A stretch of DNA of 64,000 nucleotides from Dehalococcoidales bacterium (GTDB lineage Bacteria; Chloroflexota; Dehalococcoidia; Dehalococcoidales; UBA3254). Positions 54,337 through 62,765 of this stretch are shown here, piece after piece; within the stretch, counting starts at the first letter, position 1, and the number at the start of each line of letters is the position of its first letter. The position numbers were made by a program, and so were the translations under genes. The notes under the pieces are model-generated. The model was not told the origin of the DNA, searched no databases, and saw only the letters and a program-made list of their open reading frames with translations. Where the stretch lies: the NCBI GenBank assembly GCA_016926695.1, contig JAFGOB010000031.1, positions 1-64,000 on the forward strand, in the 5' to 3' direction.

Positions 54337-54850
54337 CCGCTGCCAGAACAATAAACGCGGCTATCGCGATACCCGCTCCGATCCAGCCCATCAGCGTCAG
54401 CACGGTCACAATAACCGCCGCAGCCAGGACTCCGCCGGTGATCGCCAGGAAAGACGGCCAGAACCTTAGTCCCAGAATATAGGCGATCAGCGATCCCGTC
54501 CAGGCCCCGGTTAGAGGTAATGGAATAGCTACGAAAATAACCAGCCCGGCCATCTTGTACTTTTCTACTATTACCGTCCGCCTTGCGGTCCGTCTCATTA
54601 GCCAGTCGATAAATTTAGCCCCCGCAGGGGTTTTCTTTAGCAGCTTTGATACGGCGTCGAAGAAAAGCAGGAGAAAGGGAACGGGTATGAGATTGCCGAT
54701 GATGCTCAGATAGAAGACCTGGTACCAGGGCAGATGAAAGATATTCAGGGAAACCGGGATCGCCAGGCGCAGCTCCGCTACCGGTAGCATGGCCAGGATA
54801 ACAGTGATAAGCTCTTTAGAAAACGATGCGTTAATTAGCTCGTCAAGCAC
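54317..54850 (-). CDS. COG2426-type small multidrug export membrane protein
   Basis: Membrane protein of 177 residues with about five helices. VILAMLPVAELRLAIPVSLNIFHLPW near the N-terminus and GLVIFVAIPLPLTGAWTGSLIAYILGL are typical of the family annotated as putative small multidrug export proteins. The function is not firmly proven. It precedes neither drug-related nor regulatory genes. Confidence 0.8.
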   Translation of the reverse strand: MLDELINASFSKELITVILAMLPVAELRLAIPVSLNIFHLPWYQVFYLSIIGNLIPVPFLLLFFDAVSKLLKKTPAGAKFIDWLMRRTARRTVIVEKYKMAGLVIFVAIPLPLTGAWTGSLIAYILGLRFWPSFLAITGGVLAAAVIVTVLTLMGWIGAGIAIAAFIVLAAVGAWKL

Positions 54851-54887
54851 CAGAATAACCTCACTACATCCTGAATGATAAAGAGTT

Positions 54888-56171
54888 CTAATAGGGTCCT
54901 TCAGGAAGACCGGACGCAGGATCCGCCTTCAAGGTCTTTTCCAGGTCTGTAAACGGCACTGTCTGCTGCTGAGAATTGATCATATCCCTGACCTGTGCAT
55001 TTCCAGCTTTGACTTCCTCTTCTCCAATTACGATGGAATAGCGTACATGCAGGCTGTTGGCCTGCCTCAACTGGGCCTTGAGGCTTTTGCTGCCCAGGGT
55101 TTGAATCACTCCGATGCCCTTTTTTCGCAGGTCACCCGCTACCTTAAGGGCGGTTTGACGTGCGGCTTCCCCCAGAAAAGCCACAAAGACCTCCGGTTCG
55201 GGAATAACGGGTACCGCGGTGTTTTGACGTTTCAGATTTAGGATTATCCTCTCCAGGCCGGCGGCAAAGCCAATAGCCGGGGTGGGCTTACCCCCCAGCT
55301 CTTCTATCAGTCCGTCATACCGCCCGCCGGCTCCAATCGTACTCTGAGCGCCTTCCAGCTCCGGTTGAATCTCGAATACCGTGCGGGAATAGTAGTCCAG
55401 ACCCCTCACCAGGCAGTGATCGATTTCGAAAGGCAAGCTCAAGACAGACAGATATTGTTTCAAGTGTTCGAAATGGACAGCACACTCCTCACACACTTGC
55501 TCATAGCTCCTGGGGGCGTTGACGGCAAGTTGATGGCAGGACGGGTTCTTGCAGTCCAGCAGACGCAGGGGATTCCTGTCCAGGCGGCTGCGGCAATCAT
55601 CGCAGATCTCCCCGGTACGGGAGGAGTAAAAGTCCTTCAATCTTTCCAGATAAAGCGGACGGCAGTTTTTGCATCCGATGCTGTTTATCACCAGGTGCAG
55701 TTGTCCCATGCCCAGCGACAGGAAAAACTGCCAGGCCATATCGATAACCTCGGCATCCAGTGAAGGGTCGATTTCACCGATGGCCTCACACCCGAACTGG
55801 TGAAACTGGCGGTACCTGCCCGCCTGTGGCCTTTCATAGCGGAAACTGGGACCGCTGTAATAAAGCTTGACCGGCTGGGGCAGGTTTTGCATGCCGTGCT
55901 CCACGTAGGCGCGGCATACCGAGGCGGTGCCTTCAGGCCTGAGCGTCAGCTTGCTGCCGCCGCGGTCCTCGAAGGTATACATCTCCTTCTGAACAATGTC
56001 GGTCTCCTCTCCTACTCCCCGGACAAAAAGCCCGGCATCTTCAAAAAGGGGCGTGTCGATCCTGCGATATCCGTAAATACGGCCTATTGCAGCTATTTTT
56101 TGATCGAGGAAACGCCAGTAGGCCTGTTCATCCGGCAGAATATCCGTGGTTCCGCGCGGCGATTGATACAA
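54888..56171 (-). CDS. hisS: Histidyl-tRNA synthetase
   Basis: Class II synthetase of 427 residues. PRGTTDILPDE at the N-terminus, KLTLRPEGTASVCRAYVEH, FRYERPQAGRYRQFHQFGCEAIG (motif 2) and the His-specific VRGLDYYSRTVFEI and AIGFAAGLERI follow. It begins with TTG at 56171 after GGAG with 7 bases spacing. It is divergent from relA, an arrangement common in several bacteria. Confidence 0.97.
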   Translation of the reverse strand: MYQSPRGTTDILPDEQAYWRFLDQKIAAIGRIYGYRRIDTPLFEDAGLFVRGVGEETDIVQKEMYTFEDRGGSKLTLRPEGTASVCRAYVEHGMQNLPQPVKLYYSGPSFRYERPQAGRYRQFHQFGCEAIGEIDPSLDAEVIDMAWQFFLSLGMGQLHLVINSIGCKNCRPLYLERLKDFYSSRTGEICDDCRSRLDRNPLRLLDCKNPSCHQLAVNAPRSYEQVCEECAVHFEHLKQYLSVLSLPFEIDHCLVRGLDYYSRTVFEIQPELEGAQSTIGAGGRYDGLIEELGGKPTPAIGFAAGLERIILNLKRQNTAVPVIPEPEVFVAFLGEAARQTALKVAGDLRKKGIGVIQTLGSKSLKAQLRQANSLHVRYSIVIGEEEVKAGNAQVRDMINSQQQTVPFTDLEKTLKADPASGLPEGPY

Positions 56172-56294
56172 ATTTATCTCCTGAAGCTATCTTATAAAAA
56201 AAAGAATACAGGAGAAAGGATCATTTGTAAAGTTAATCTGAACTTATCAGGCCATTTTACGTAAATTAAGATATTACGATATACTATATATTAC

Positions 56295-58496
56295 ATGGAG
56301 AATATTCTGACCATAGAAAGATTGCTGGAGAAGGCCGGGCGCTACCTGCCGGTGGACAAGATATCATTTGTACGGGAAGCCTACAATTTCTCAGCCAGGG
56401 CCCACGAAGGGCAGTTGCGTCTTTCCGGGCAGTCTTACATAGAACATCCCCTTCAGGTGGCCATGACCCTGGCTGACCTTCAGTTGGACGCTGATTCCCT
56501 GGCTGCGGCCCTGCTGCATGATGTCCTGGAGGATTGCAGTATTCCCATTATTGATATCGAGACCCGCTTCGGCTCAGGGGTCGCCAAGCTGGTTGACGGC
56601 GTTACACGTCTGGGGAAAATATCCTGGGCGGCAGAGGAAATCACCCGGCGGGAATCACAGGCTAAAAACCTGCGCAAAATGCTGGTAGCCATGGCCGAAG
56701 ACATCCGCGTGGTCTTTATCAAACTGGCTGACCGCCTTCATAATATGCTTACCTTGCAGTATCTGCCGCCTCAAAAGCAGCGGCGCATCGCCCAGGAGAC
56801 CATGGAAATTTACGCGCCCCTGGCCCACCGCCTGGGCATCTGGGAGGTCAAATGGCAGTTGGAAGACAAAGCCCTGCTCTATTTAAAGCCGGGGACATAC
56901 AAGGAAATAGCCAAGATGATCTCGGACAGGCGCGTACACCGGGAGAACTTTATCACTAGGGCTATACAGATATTGAAGGAAGAATTTGGTAAAGCCGGTT
57001 TAACGGCTGATATTTCCGGACGCCCCAAACATATCTTCAGTATTTATCAGAAAATGCAGAAATATGAGGCCATCGGCAAGCAGTTCGATGATATCCACGA
57101 TCTTCTGGCCCTGCGTATTATGGTGTCCTCCGTTTCGGATTGCTACAATGCCCTGGGCATTATTCACAGCCTGTGGCATCCCATGCCCGATGAGTTCGAT
57201 GATTATATCGCTAATCCCAAGCCCAATGGTTATCAGTCTTTGCATACCACGGTCATGTGCAGAGGCGTAAGCCCGAGCACCACGCCCCTTGAAATCCAGA
57301 TACGTACCTACGAGATGCATAGCGTGGCAGAGTATGGTATTGCGGCTCACTGGAGATATAAGGAAGGGGAAAAGGGAGATATCCGCTTTGAGGAACGTAT
57401 CACCTGGCTAAGGCAGTTGATAGACTGGCATCGTGAGTTCAGCGGGGCCGAGGAATTCTTGGAGTCCGTTAAAACCGATATCTTTAACGACCAGGTCTTC
57501 GTTTATACCCCCAAGGGTGAGATTAAAGACCTCCCCAGCGGGTCCACACCGCTGGATTTCGCCTACCGTGTCCATACCGAACTCGGCCATCACTGCGTAG
57601 GCGCCAAGGTAAACGGCAAGCTTGTGGCACTCAATCACCGCCTGAAAAACGGTGACGTCGTTGAAATCATGAGTATCAAGGGCGGGAAAGGTCCCAGCCA
57701 GGACTGGTTGAGGCCTAATCTGGGTTATGTCAACACCTCCAGCGCCAGAGAAAAGATCCGTCAGTGGTTTAAAAAGCAGAAGAAGCAGGAAAACATCGAA
57801 CGCGGGCGTGATTTGCTGGATAAAGAACTCAAGCGCCTGGGTATCAAGATCGCTGAGAAGGATGATCTGGCCCGGCTTTTCAAGTATGAAGACCGGGAAG
57901 ATTTCCTGGCGGCAATCGGCTACGGAGGGATAAGCGCACACGCCGTGGTCATGAAACTGGTAGCCCAGACTGAACCTGCCAAAGTAGTTGCTCCCTCACC
58001 CGTCAGGACGACCAGCACCGTGATCAAAGTCCTGGGAGTGGGAGACATGTTGACGCGTTTGGGTGAATGCTGTCATCCCATGGCCGGTGATGCTATTATT
58101 GGCTACATCACCCGCAGCCGCGGCGTCACCGTTCACAAGCAGAGCTGTCCCAACGTTATTCATGAGAAAGAACGTGAAAGGCTGGTTGAAGTCGAGTGGG
58201 GCCAGCCGGAGGCCGTTTATCCGGCCAAGATACAGGTCGAGGCCTGGGACAGGGTAGGGCTGATACGCGATATTACCGCGGTTGTGGCGGAAGAAAAGGT
58301 CAATATATCCTCGGTCAGCTTTACTAACAAGGACGACCATACTACCTCCACGCTGCTGGCGATAGATATCAAGGGACTGGCACAGCTTTCAATTATCATG
58401 GAAAAAATAGAAAGCCTGAGGGGCGTGATCAGCGTAAACCGGGTTGGCGAGGAAACGGTATTGAAATCAGGCTTTCCCGTCAGTCCGCAATCTTGA
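56295..58496 (+). CDS. relA: RelA/SpoT bifunctional (p)ppGpp synthetase/hydrolase
   Basis: Long stringent-response enzyme of 733 residues. The HD hydrolase domain has HPLQVAMTLADL and LLHDVLEDC, so hydrolysis is likely. The synthetase domain contains RIMVSSVSDCYNALGIIHSLW and YIANPKPNGYQSLHTTV. TGS (VFVYTPKGEIKDLPSGSTPLDFAYRVH) and a C-terminal ACT domain follow. No ribosome site precedes the ATG, and a TATACT ends 9 bases before it, so the message may be leaderless or nearly so. Confidence 0.95.
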   Translation: MENILTIERLLEKAGRYLPVDKISFVREAYNFSARAHEGQLRLSGQSYIEHPLQVAMTLADLQLDADSLAAALLHDVLEDCSIPIIDIETRFGSGVAKLVDGVTRLGKISWAAEEITRRESQAKNLRKMLVAMAEDIRVVFIKLADRLHNMLTLQYLPPQKQRRIAQETMEIYAPLAHRLGIWEVKWQLEDKALLYLKPGTYKEIAKMISDRRVHRENFITRAIQILKEEFGKAGLTADISGRPKHIFSIYQKMQKYEAIGKQFDDIHDLLALRIMVSSVSDCYNALGIIHSLWHPMPDEFDDYIANPKPNGYQSLHTTVMCRGVSPSTTPLEIQIRTYEMHSVAEYGIAAHWRYKEGEKGDIRFEERITWLRQLIDWHREFSGAEEFLESVKTDIFNDQVFVYTPKGEIKDLPSGSTPLDFAYRVHTELGHHCVGAKVNGKLVALNHRLKNGDVVEIMSIKGGKGPSQDWLRPNLGYVNTSSAREKIRQWFKKQKKQENIERGRDLLDKELKRLGIKIAEKDDLARLFKYEDREDFLAAIGYGGISAHAVVMKLVAQTEPAKVVAPSPVRTTSTVIKVLGVGDMLTRLGECCHPMAGDAIIGYITRSRGVTVHKQSCPNVIHEKERERLVEVEWGQPEAVYPAKIQVEAWDRVGLIRDITAVVAEEKVNISSVSFTNKDDHTTSTLLAIDIKGLAQLSIIMEKIESLRGVISVNRVGEETVLKSGFPVSPQS

Positions 58497-58554
58497 TTTG
58501 ATAAAATTGGAAAAAAACGATAGGATTACAGAAGTATACTTTCAGGAGGTCAAT

Positions 58555-58842
58555 TTGCCAACTACTAAAACAGCAGAAAAGGAAATGCGGGTAGCCGCCC
58601 GGCGACAGGCCCGCAATAAATCAATCCGCAGCCTGACTAAAACCAAAGTAAAAACAGCAGAGGAAATGATTTCATCAGGCAATCTGGATGCAGCCAAAGC
58701 CAAATTGAAAATCGCCGTCAGCACTCTTGATAAAGAGGCGGCAAGAGGCGCAGTCCATAGCAACAATGCCGCCAGGCGTAAATCCAGGTTAGTGAAGAAA
58801 TTCAATAAAATGGTCGCCTCATCCAGTACCGAAAACAAATAG
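58555..58842 (+). CDS. rpsT: 30S ribosomal protein S20
   Basis: Primary 16S-binding ribosomal protein of 95 residues. The TTG at 58555 directly follows AGGAGGTCAAT, the best ribosome site in the region; the open frame extends 19 codons further back. The Lys/Arg-rich helices RVAARRQARNKSIRS and KEAARGAVHSNNAARRKSRLVKKFN are the S20 signature. It begins 58 bases after the relA stop. Confidence 0.95.
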   Translation: MPTTKTAEKEMRVAARRQARNKSIRSLTKTKVKTAEEMISSGNLDAAKAKLKIAVSTLDKEAARGAVHSNNAARRKSRLVKKFNKMVASSSTENK

Positions 58843-58903
58843 CACCCTGTTCACCGGCAGTCACAGATACTTTATTAAATTTCCTATTTCGACATCCCGG
58901 GTA

Positions 58904-58954
58904 TTGACAAATGCTCCCGGTATGTTGTAGGCTTTTATATTAGAACATTAGTTC
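58904..58954 (+). promoter_or_regulatory. lexA promoter with SOS box
   Basis: TTGACA at 58904-58909 is a perfect -35; the -10 is weak. AGAAC-ATTA-GTTCT at 58942-58955 contains GAAC-N4-GTTC, the Gram-positive/actinobacterial SOS-box form, about 32 bases before the lexA ATG. It implies autoregulation. Confidence 0.75.
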
Positions 58955-58986
58955 TTGAGATAAATGAACTGGAAAAAGAGTACCGA

Positions 58987-59628
58987 ATGAGGACACTTTC
59001 GTCCAGGCAGCAGAGAATACTGGGCTTTATCCGGCGCTTTATGGAGGATAAGGCCTACCCGCCCACGATACGCGATATTGTCAGTGGGTGCGGCATCAGT
59101 TCTACCTCGGTAGCGGACTATAATCTGGAAATACTGGAAAAAGAAGGTTATATCCGGCGGCACAGAGAGGTCTCAAGAGGTTTAGAGCTGCTGGAAGGCG
59201 CCTCTGTAAGAAGCGCTAAAATAACAGTACCGGTTATCGGCCAGATAGCCGCAGGAGAACCCATACCCGTTCCGGCGGCGGATAGCTGGAGCACAACCGC
59301 CTCCGCCGATACCATAGAGGTCCCCAGGGACCTGGTGCGGGACAGAGAGGATATTTATGCCCTTAAGGTCAAGGGCTTTTCCATGATCGACGCCCTGATT
59401 AATGACGGCGATATGGTGATAATGCAGCATGCCAGCACTGTTGAGAACGGCGCCATGGCGGCTGTTTGGCTGAAGAATGAAAAAACCGCGACACTGAAAA
59501 AGGTCTTTGTTTCCGCAGACCGCGTCCGCCTTCAGCCCGCAAACAGCCAGATGCAGCCGATTTATACCCGGCCGGACAATGTGGAAATCCAGGGCAGGGT
59601 TGTTGCCGTAATCCGTCAATTAACATAA
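58987..59628 (+). CDS. lexA: LexA repressor
   Basis: SOS repressor/autoprotease of 213 residues. The winged helix (1-65) has PPTIRDIVSGCGISSTSVADYNLEIL. The self-cleavage site Ala89-Gly90 lies in GQIAAGEPIP. The catalytic Ser is S132 in KGFSMIDALI, where Phe replaces the usual Asp or Glu, and the Lys is in ATLKKVF near 171. An SOS box precedes the gene. Confidence 0.95.
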   Translation: MRTLSSRQQRILGFIRRFMEDKAYPPTIRDIVSGCGISSTSVADYNLEILEKEGYIRRHREVSRGLELLEGASVRSAKITVPVIGQIAAGEPIPVPAADSWSTTASADTIEVPRDLVRDREDIYALKVKGFSMIDALINDGDMVIMQHASTVENGAMAAVWLKNEKTATLKKVFVSADRVRLQPANSQMQPIYTRPDNVEIQGRVVAVIRQLT

Positions 59629-59708
59629 CGCCTGGATTTGATTTTTCCCCGCAAAGAGCTTAAATTAATAGCAGTCGTATACACCACTTATTAACCGGAA
59701 GGTAATTC

Positions 59709-60269
59709 ATGTTCTTAAATCAGTTTCAAAATGTCGGGCATTTACTTTTTGTTCGCGGTCTGGTCTCTTCACAGAGCGGCAATCTTAGCATCCGCATGGG
59801 AGACCGTCTGATTATTACCCGCAGGGGAAGCAATCTTGGGGCTCTACAGGAAAAAGACCTGGTTGAGACCGGTATCAACAAAAACGACCGGTCCACGCCC
59901 ATGGCCTCGGTAGAACTGCCGGTTCACCGGGCAATATACCAGCAAACACAGGCCAGGGCCATTGTTCACGCTCATCCGACTCATACGGTAGCCCTCTCCA
60001 TGGGACTCAAGGAGATCTCTTCTTCTCACCTGGAGAATTTCTACGCCCTCGGAAAAGTCCCGGTCATCGGCTGGGATTGTGAGGTCAAGCCCGGCGGTCT
60101 GGCGGACCTTATCGCGGAAGGCCTGAAGGAACAGCGCATAGTGGTGGTCTACGGGCACGGCAGTTTTGCAGTCGGTCAATTGCTGGACGAAGCTTACAAC
60201 ACTACCACGGGACTTGAGGAAGCCTGTGAAATCCTCTGCCTGATGAAATCCATGCAGATTAAGACCTAA
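59709..60269 (+). CDS. Class II aldolase/adducin family protein
   Basis: Protein of 186 residues. QSGNLSIRMGDRLIITRRGSNLG near the start and VHAHPTHTVALSMG, with two of the metal-binding histidines, place it in the fuculose-phosphate aldolase family. GHGSFAVGQLLDEAYNTT holds the third histidine. Possible roles include sugar-phosphate aldolase or methylthioribulose-phosphate dehydratase; the context does not decide. GGAAGG precedes the ATG. Confidence 0.87.
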   Translation: MFLNQFQNVGHLLFVRGLVSSQSGNLSIRMGDRLIITRRGSNLGALQEKDLVETGINKNDRSTPMASVELPVHRAIYQQTQARAIVHAHPTHTVALSMGLKEISSSHLENFYALGKVPVIGWDCEVKPGGLADLIAEGLKEQRIVVVYGHGSFAVGQLLDEAYNTTTGLEEACEILCLMKSMQIKT

Positions 60270-60417
60270 TCTGCGGTTGACTCCTCCAAATCAGTGTCCT
60301 GAAAACACACCTTGTTAAACCGTGGAAAAGTTGAGATAAAAAATCTCAGGTCTTGCCACTTACATTTTCTTCCGGGTATGAGAGCTACTTAAAATGGAAA
60401 GGAGATTTTGGTCTTTT
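60270..60417. other. Spacer after the aldolase gene
   Basis: No gene seen. A small hairpin TGAGAT/ATCTCA with an A5 loop at 60332-60348 might end the aldolase transcript. Confidence 0.4.
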
Positions 60418-60805
60418 TTATTCCCATTTGGCAGGATTGAACATGATATATTCTCCGATCTGATAATATTCCTTTTCGCTCTGGATAATATATTCGTAAT
60501 ATCTTCGTTGCCAGATATGTACCCCTGGGATATACCTGAGTTGATTGATTCTGCGTGAAGAACAGGTTTTAAAGGCACGCACTATTTCGGACAGAGTAAA
60601 CGGTCTGGTAGTGTGCCGGTGCCTGAACAAGTTCAGGACGAACCGGCCAGCCCGGACTTCAGTATGTTAATGATGCCATGGACATGATTGGGCATCACGA
60701 AAAATACATAGCCAGACAATCGAAGAGATTTACGACGAGGATAAATATCTTCGAGTGATTTATCATCCAAAGAAGGAAGTATAAATAAGGTCACGACTCA
60801 AATTT
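60418..60805 (-). pseudogene. Y1 (IS200/REP-associated type) transposase, frameshifted
   Basis: Two frames carry parts of one transposase. The upstream part (about 60805-60640) reads GYVFFVMPNHVHGIINI, with the His-x-His (HUH) metal motif, and ends at a stop. The downstream part (60630-60418) reads TLSEIVRAFKTCSSRRINQLR and IWQRRYYEYII, the catalytic-Tyr helix region. The frame changes near 60637, within the stretch that is also found at 13440-13495. The N-terminus also appears shifted. It is a decayed single-strand transposase. Confidence 0.75.
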
Positions 60806-60818
60806 AAATGCTTCAGGC

Positions 60819-60854
60819 GGGCGGGTTTCGAAATAAGGTGGGTAAAACCCGCCC
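60819..60854. repeat. Inverted repeat beside the transposase remnant
   Basis: GGGCGGGTTT (60819-60828) and AAACCCGCCC (60845-60854) are perfect 10-base arms with a 16-base loop. The left arm also occurs in the fragment at 13427-13436. It may be the element end or a REP-like target. Confidence 0.55.
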
Positions 60855-61100
60855 CAGGAAGATTCATCAATTATCCGTAAAACATCAATGTACGTCTTCA
60901 GAAAACAGCCCATTTGAAAAAGACCGGGAAGTATCCGGAATGGTGGTTCAAAGCAATCCTGATTATTCACTGTAGTGTCTCTTAAACAGCTTTACAGTAG
61001 TTTAAAGCTAAAAGCGCGTTGAATACTGTACACTTTGTTGACTGGCACTACACTACTGGGTATAATGGCCTTATTCCAGATATTGAAAGGATATAAAGAT
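60855..61100. other. Spacer before ilvE
   Basis: No gene or clear promoter seen. The ilvE open frame extends into its last 66 bases, but the family start is at 61101. Confidence 0.4.
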
Positions 61101-62012
61101 ATGGCGCAGTATGCGTATTTTAAGAAACAATTCATGCCTCTGAAGGATGCCAGTCTGGGACTAATGACCAATTTCATGCATTACGGCACCGCTGTTTTCG
61201 AGGGCATCCGGGGAAACTGGAATGAGGACAGGCAGCAGATCTACCTCTTCCGTTTAAAAGAGCATTACGAACGCCTGCTCAACGGCTGTAAAGTGCTCAA
61301 AATCGATGTACCTTATTCAATAGACGAACTTTGCCGTCTGACCGTCGAGCTTGTAGCCCGCAGCGGACTGAAAGAAAATGTTTATATCCGTCCGCTGGCC
61401 TACAAAAGCCAGGAAGCCATGGGAGTACGGCTGCATGATCTGGAAGCCGACTTTTTTATCTTTGTTATGCCCTGGGGCCGCTATATTGATTCCGATAAGT
61501 GTCGCGTCGGGGTCTCTTCCTGGAGACGGCCCGGCAGCAATTTTTCCGCCCCGCAGGCCAAGATCGCCGGTCAGTATATTAACAGCGCCTTTGCTAAAAC
61601 CGAGGCCCACGAAAACGGATATGATGAAGCGATACTGTTGAATGAATTCGGCCGGGTCGCGGAGGGCAGCGGAGAAAATATCTTTCTGATCGCGGACGGA
61701 CAACTGCTGACGCCATCGGTTTATGAGAGCATTTTAACTGGTATAACCCGCAATACGGTGATAGAGCTGGCATACAAGGAGCTGGACATCAGAACCGTTG
61801 AGCGGCCTATCGAACGCTCGGAGCTGTATACCGCCCAGGAGGCTTTTTTCACGGGCACAGCCGCCCACATCGCTCCTATTGCGGAAATCGATCACCGTCC
61901 TGTGGGCAATGGGGAAATCGGACCGGTTACCCGCAGGCTCCAGGAGCTATATTATTCGGTGATAGAGGGTAAAAACCCGCGCTACTTCAACTGGTGCACA
62001 CCTGTTTATTAG
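61101..62012 (+). CDS. ilvE: Branched-chain amino acid aminotransferase
   Basis: Fold-type IV PLP transaminase of 303 residues. The ATG at 61101 follows AAAGGA and gives the usual short N-terminus; an open frame continues 22 codons upstream. FMHYGTAVFEGIRG, GQYINSAFAKTEAHENGYDEAILL, with the PLP lysine, and GRVAEGSGENIFLI are conserved. It makes leucine, isoleucine and valine from their oxo acids. The next gene starts 9 bases after the stop. Confidence 0.93.
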   Translation: MAQYAYFKKQFMPLKDASLGLMTNFMHYGTAVFEGIRGNWNEDRQQIYLFRLKEHYERLLNGCKVLKIDVPYSIDELCRLTVELVARSGLKENVYIRPLAYKSQEAMGVRLHDLEADFFIFVMPWGRYIDSDKCRVGVSSWRRPGSNFSAPQAKIAGQYINSAFAKTEAHENGYDEAILLNEFGRVAEGSGENIFLIADGQLLTPSVYESILTGITRNTVIELAYKELDIRTVERPIERSELYTAQEAFFTGTAAHIAPIAEIDHRPVGNGEIGPVTRRLQELYYSVIEGKNPRYFNWCTPVY

Positions 62013-62020
62013 GCCGATAA

Positions 62021-62686
62021 ATGAATATTCTATACGGCATTCTGGCCGCGGTATTCCTGGTTTTTGTTATCTTCCAGGGTAAGTCTATTCTTCCCCGGGT
62101 GATCAATTTCATTCGTGCGGGCAAGCGAAATTTTTACTTCGAAGATGGCCTCAGCCGGCCTGAAGACGAAAGACGTAGCGAGCAGATCCAGCCTGTTATA
62201 GAGAAGATGGAAGCCCTTGACTTCGAATCGCTGGGTGTGATGCTTGAAAAACAGCCCCTCTGGGCCCCGGTGACGCGGGAAATCGCCCTGGCTTCTTCGC
62301 GGGATAAAATTTTCGTCTCAATCGGTTTCAGGCATACCCAGCCTTCTTACTTTTTCTATACTCCCTTTACCGGCAGCCAGATCGTTATCACCGCCTATAA
62401 TGCCTTCAGGTATACCCGCAAGGAGGGTTTTGCTATCGCCATCGTTACATCAGGCGAACCGGCGGAGATGCTCGAAGAGCACAAAAAGCTGGTGAGTGAA
62501 TTTGTTGAAAAAGGTTACACACCCTTCCGCGACTACAACCGTGAAACGCTGATCGAGGCTACCAACCAGTATTACGCTTCGCCGTATACCCGCCAGCAGA
62601 TGCGTGCGGCTGCCATGATCAGCCTGATTTTCTGGTTCATCTGCATCCTGGTAGTGGTCCTTTTCGCCAGGGGCGCTATAGAATAG
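62021..62686 (+). CDS. Membrane protein of unknown function
   Basis: Protein of 221 residues with an N-terminal membrane helix (about 3-20) and a second near the C-terminus (about 196-217), enclosing a soluble domain of about 175 residues. The middle contains VTREIALASSRDKIFVSIGFRHTQPSYFFYTPF. No family recognised. No ribosome site precedes its ATG, so translation may be coupled to ilvE. Confidence 0.7.
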   Translation: MNILYGILAAVFLVFVIFQGKSILPRVINFIRAGKRNFYFEDGLSRPEDERRSEQIQPVIEKMEALDFESLGVMLEKQPLWAPVTREIALASSRDKIFVSIGFRHTQPSYFFYTPFTGSQIVITAYNAFRYTRKEGFAIAIVTSGEPAEMLEEHKKLVSEFVEKGYTPFRDYNRETLIEATNQYYASPYTRQQMRAAAMISLIFWFICILVVVLFARGAIE

Positions 62687-62711
62687 CGTTATCTCGAAAA
62701 CATATGTTAAC

Positions 62712-62738
62712 GGGGGCGGATTTACACTATCCGCCCCC
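62712..62738. terminator. Hairpin terminator between convergent genes
   Basis: GGGGGCGGAT (62712-62721) and ATCCGCCCCC (62729-62738) form a perfect 10-base stem with a 7-base loop. Confidence 0.7.
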
Positions 62739-62765
62739 TGACGTTAGACCATACAGACAGCCAGA

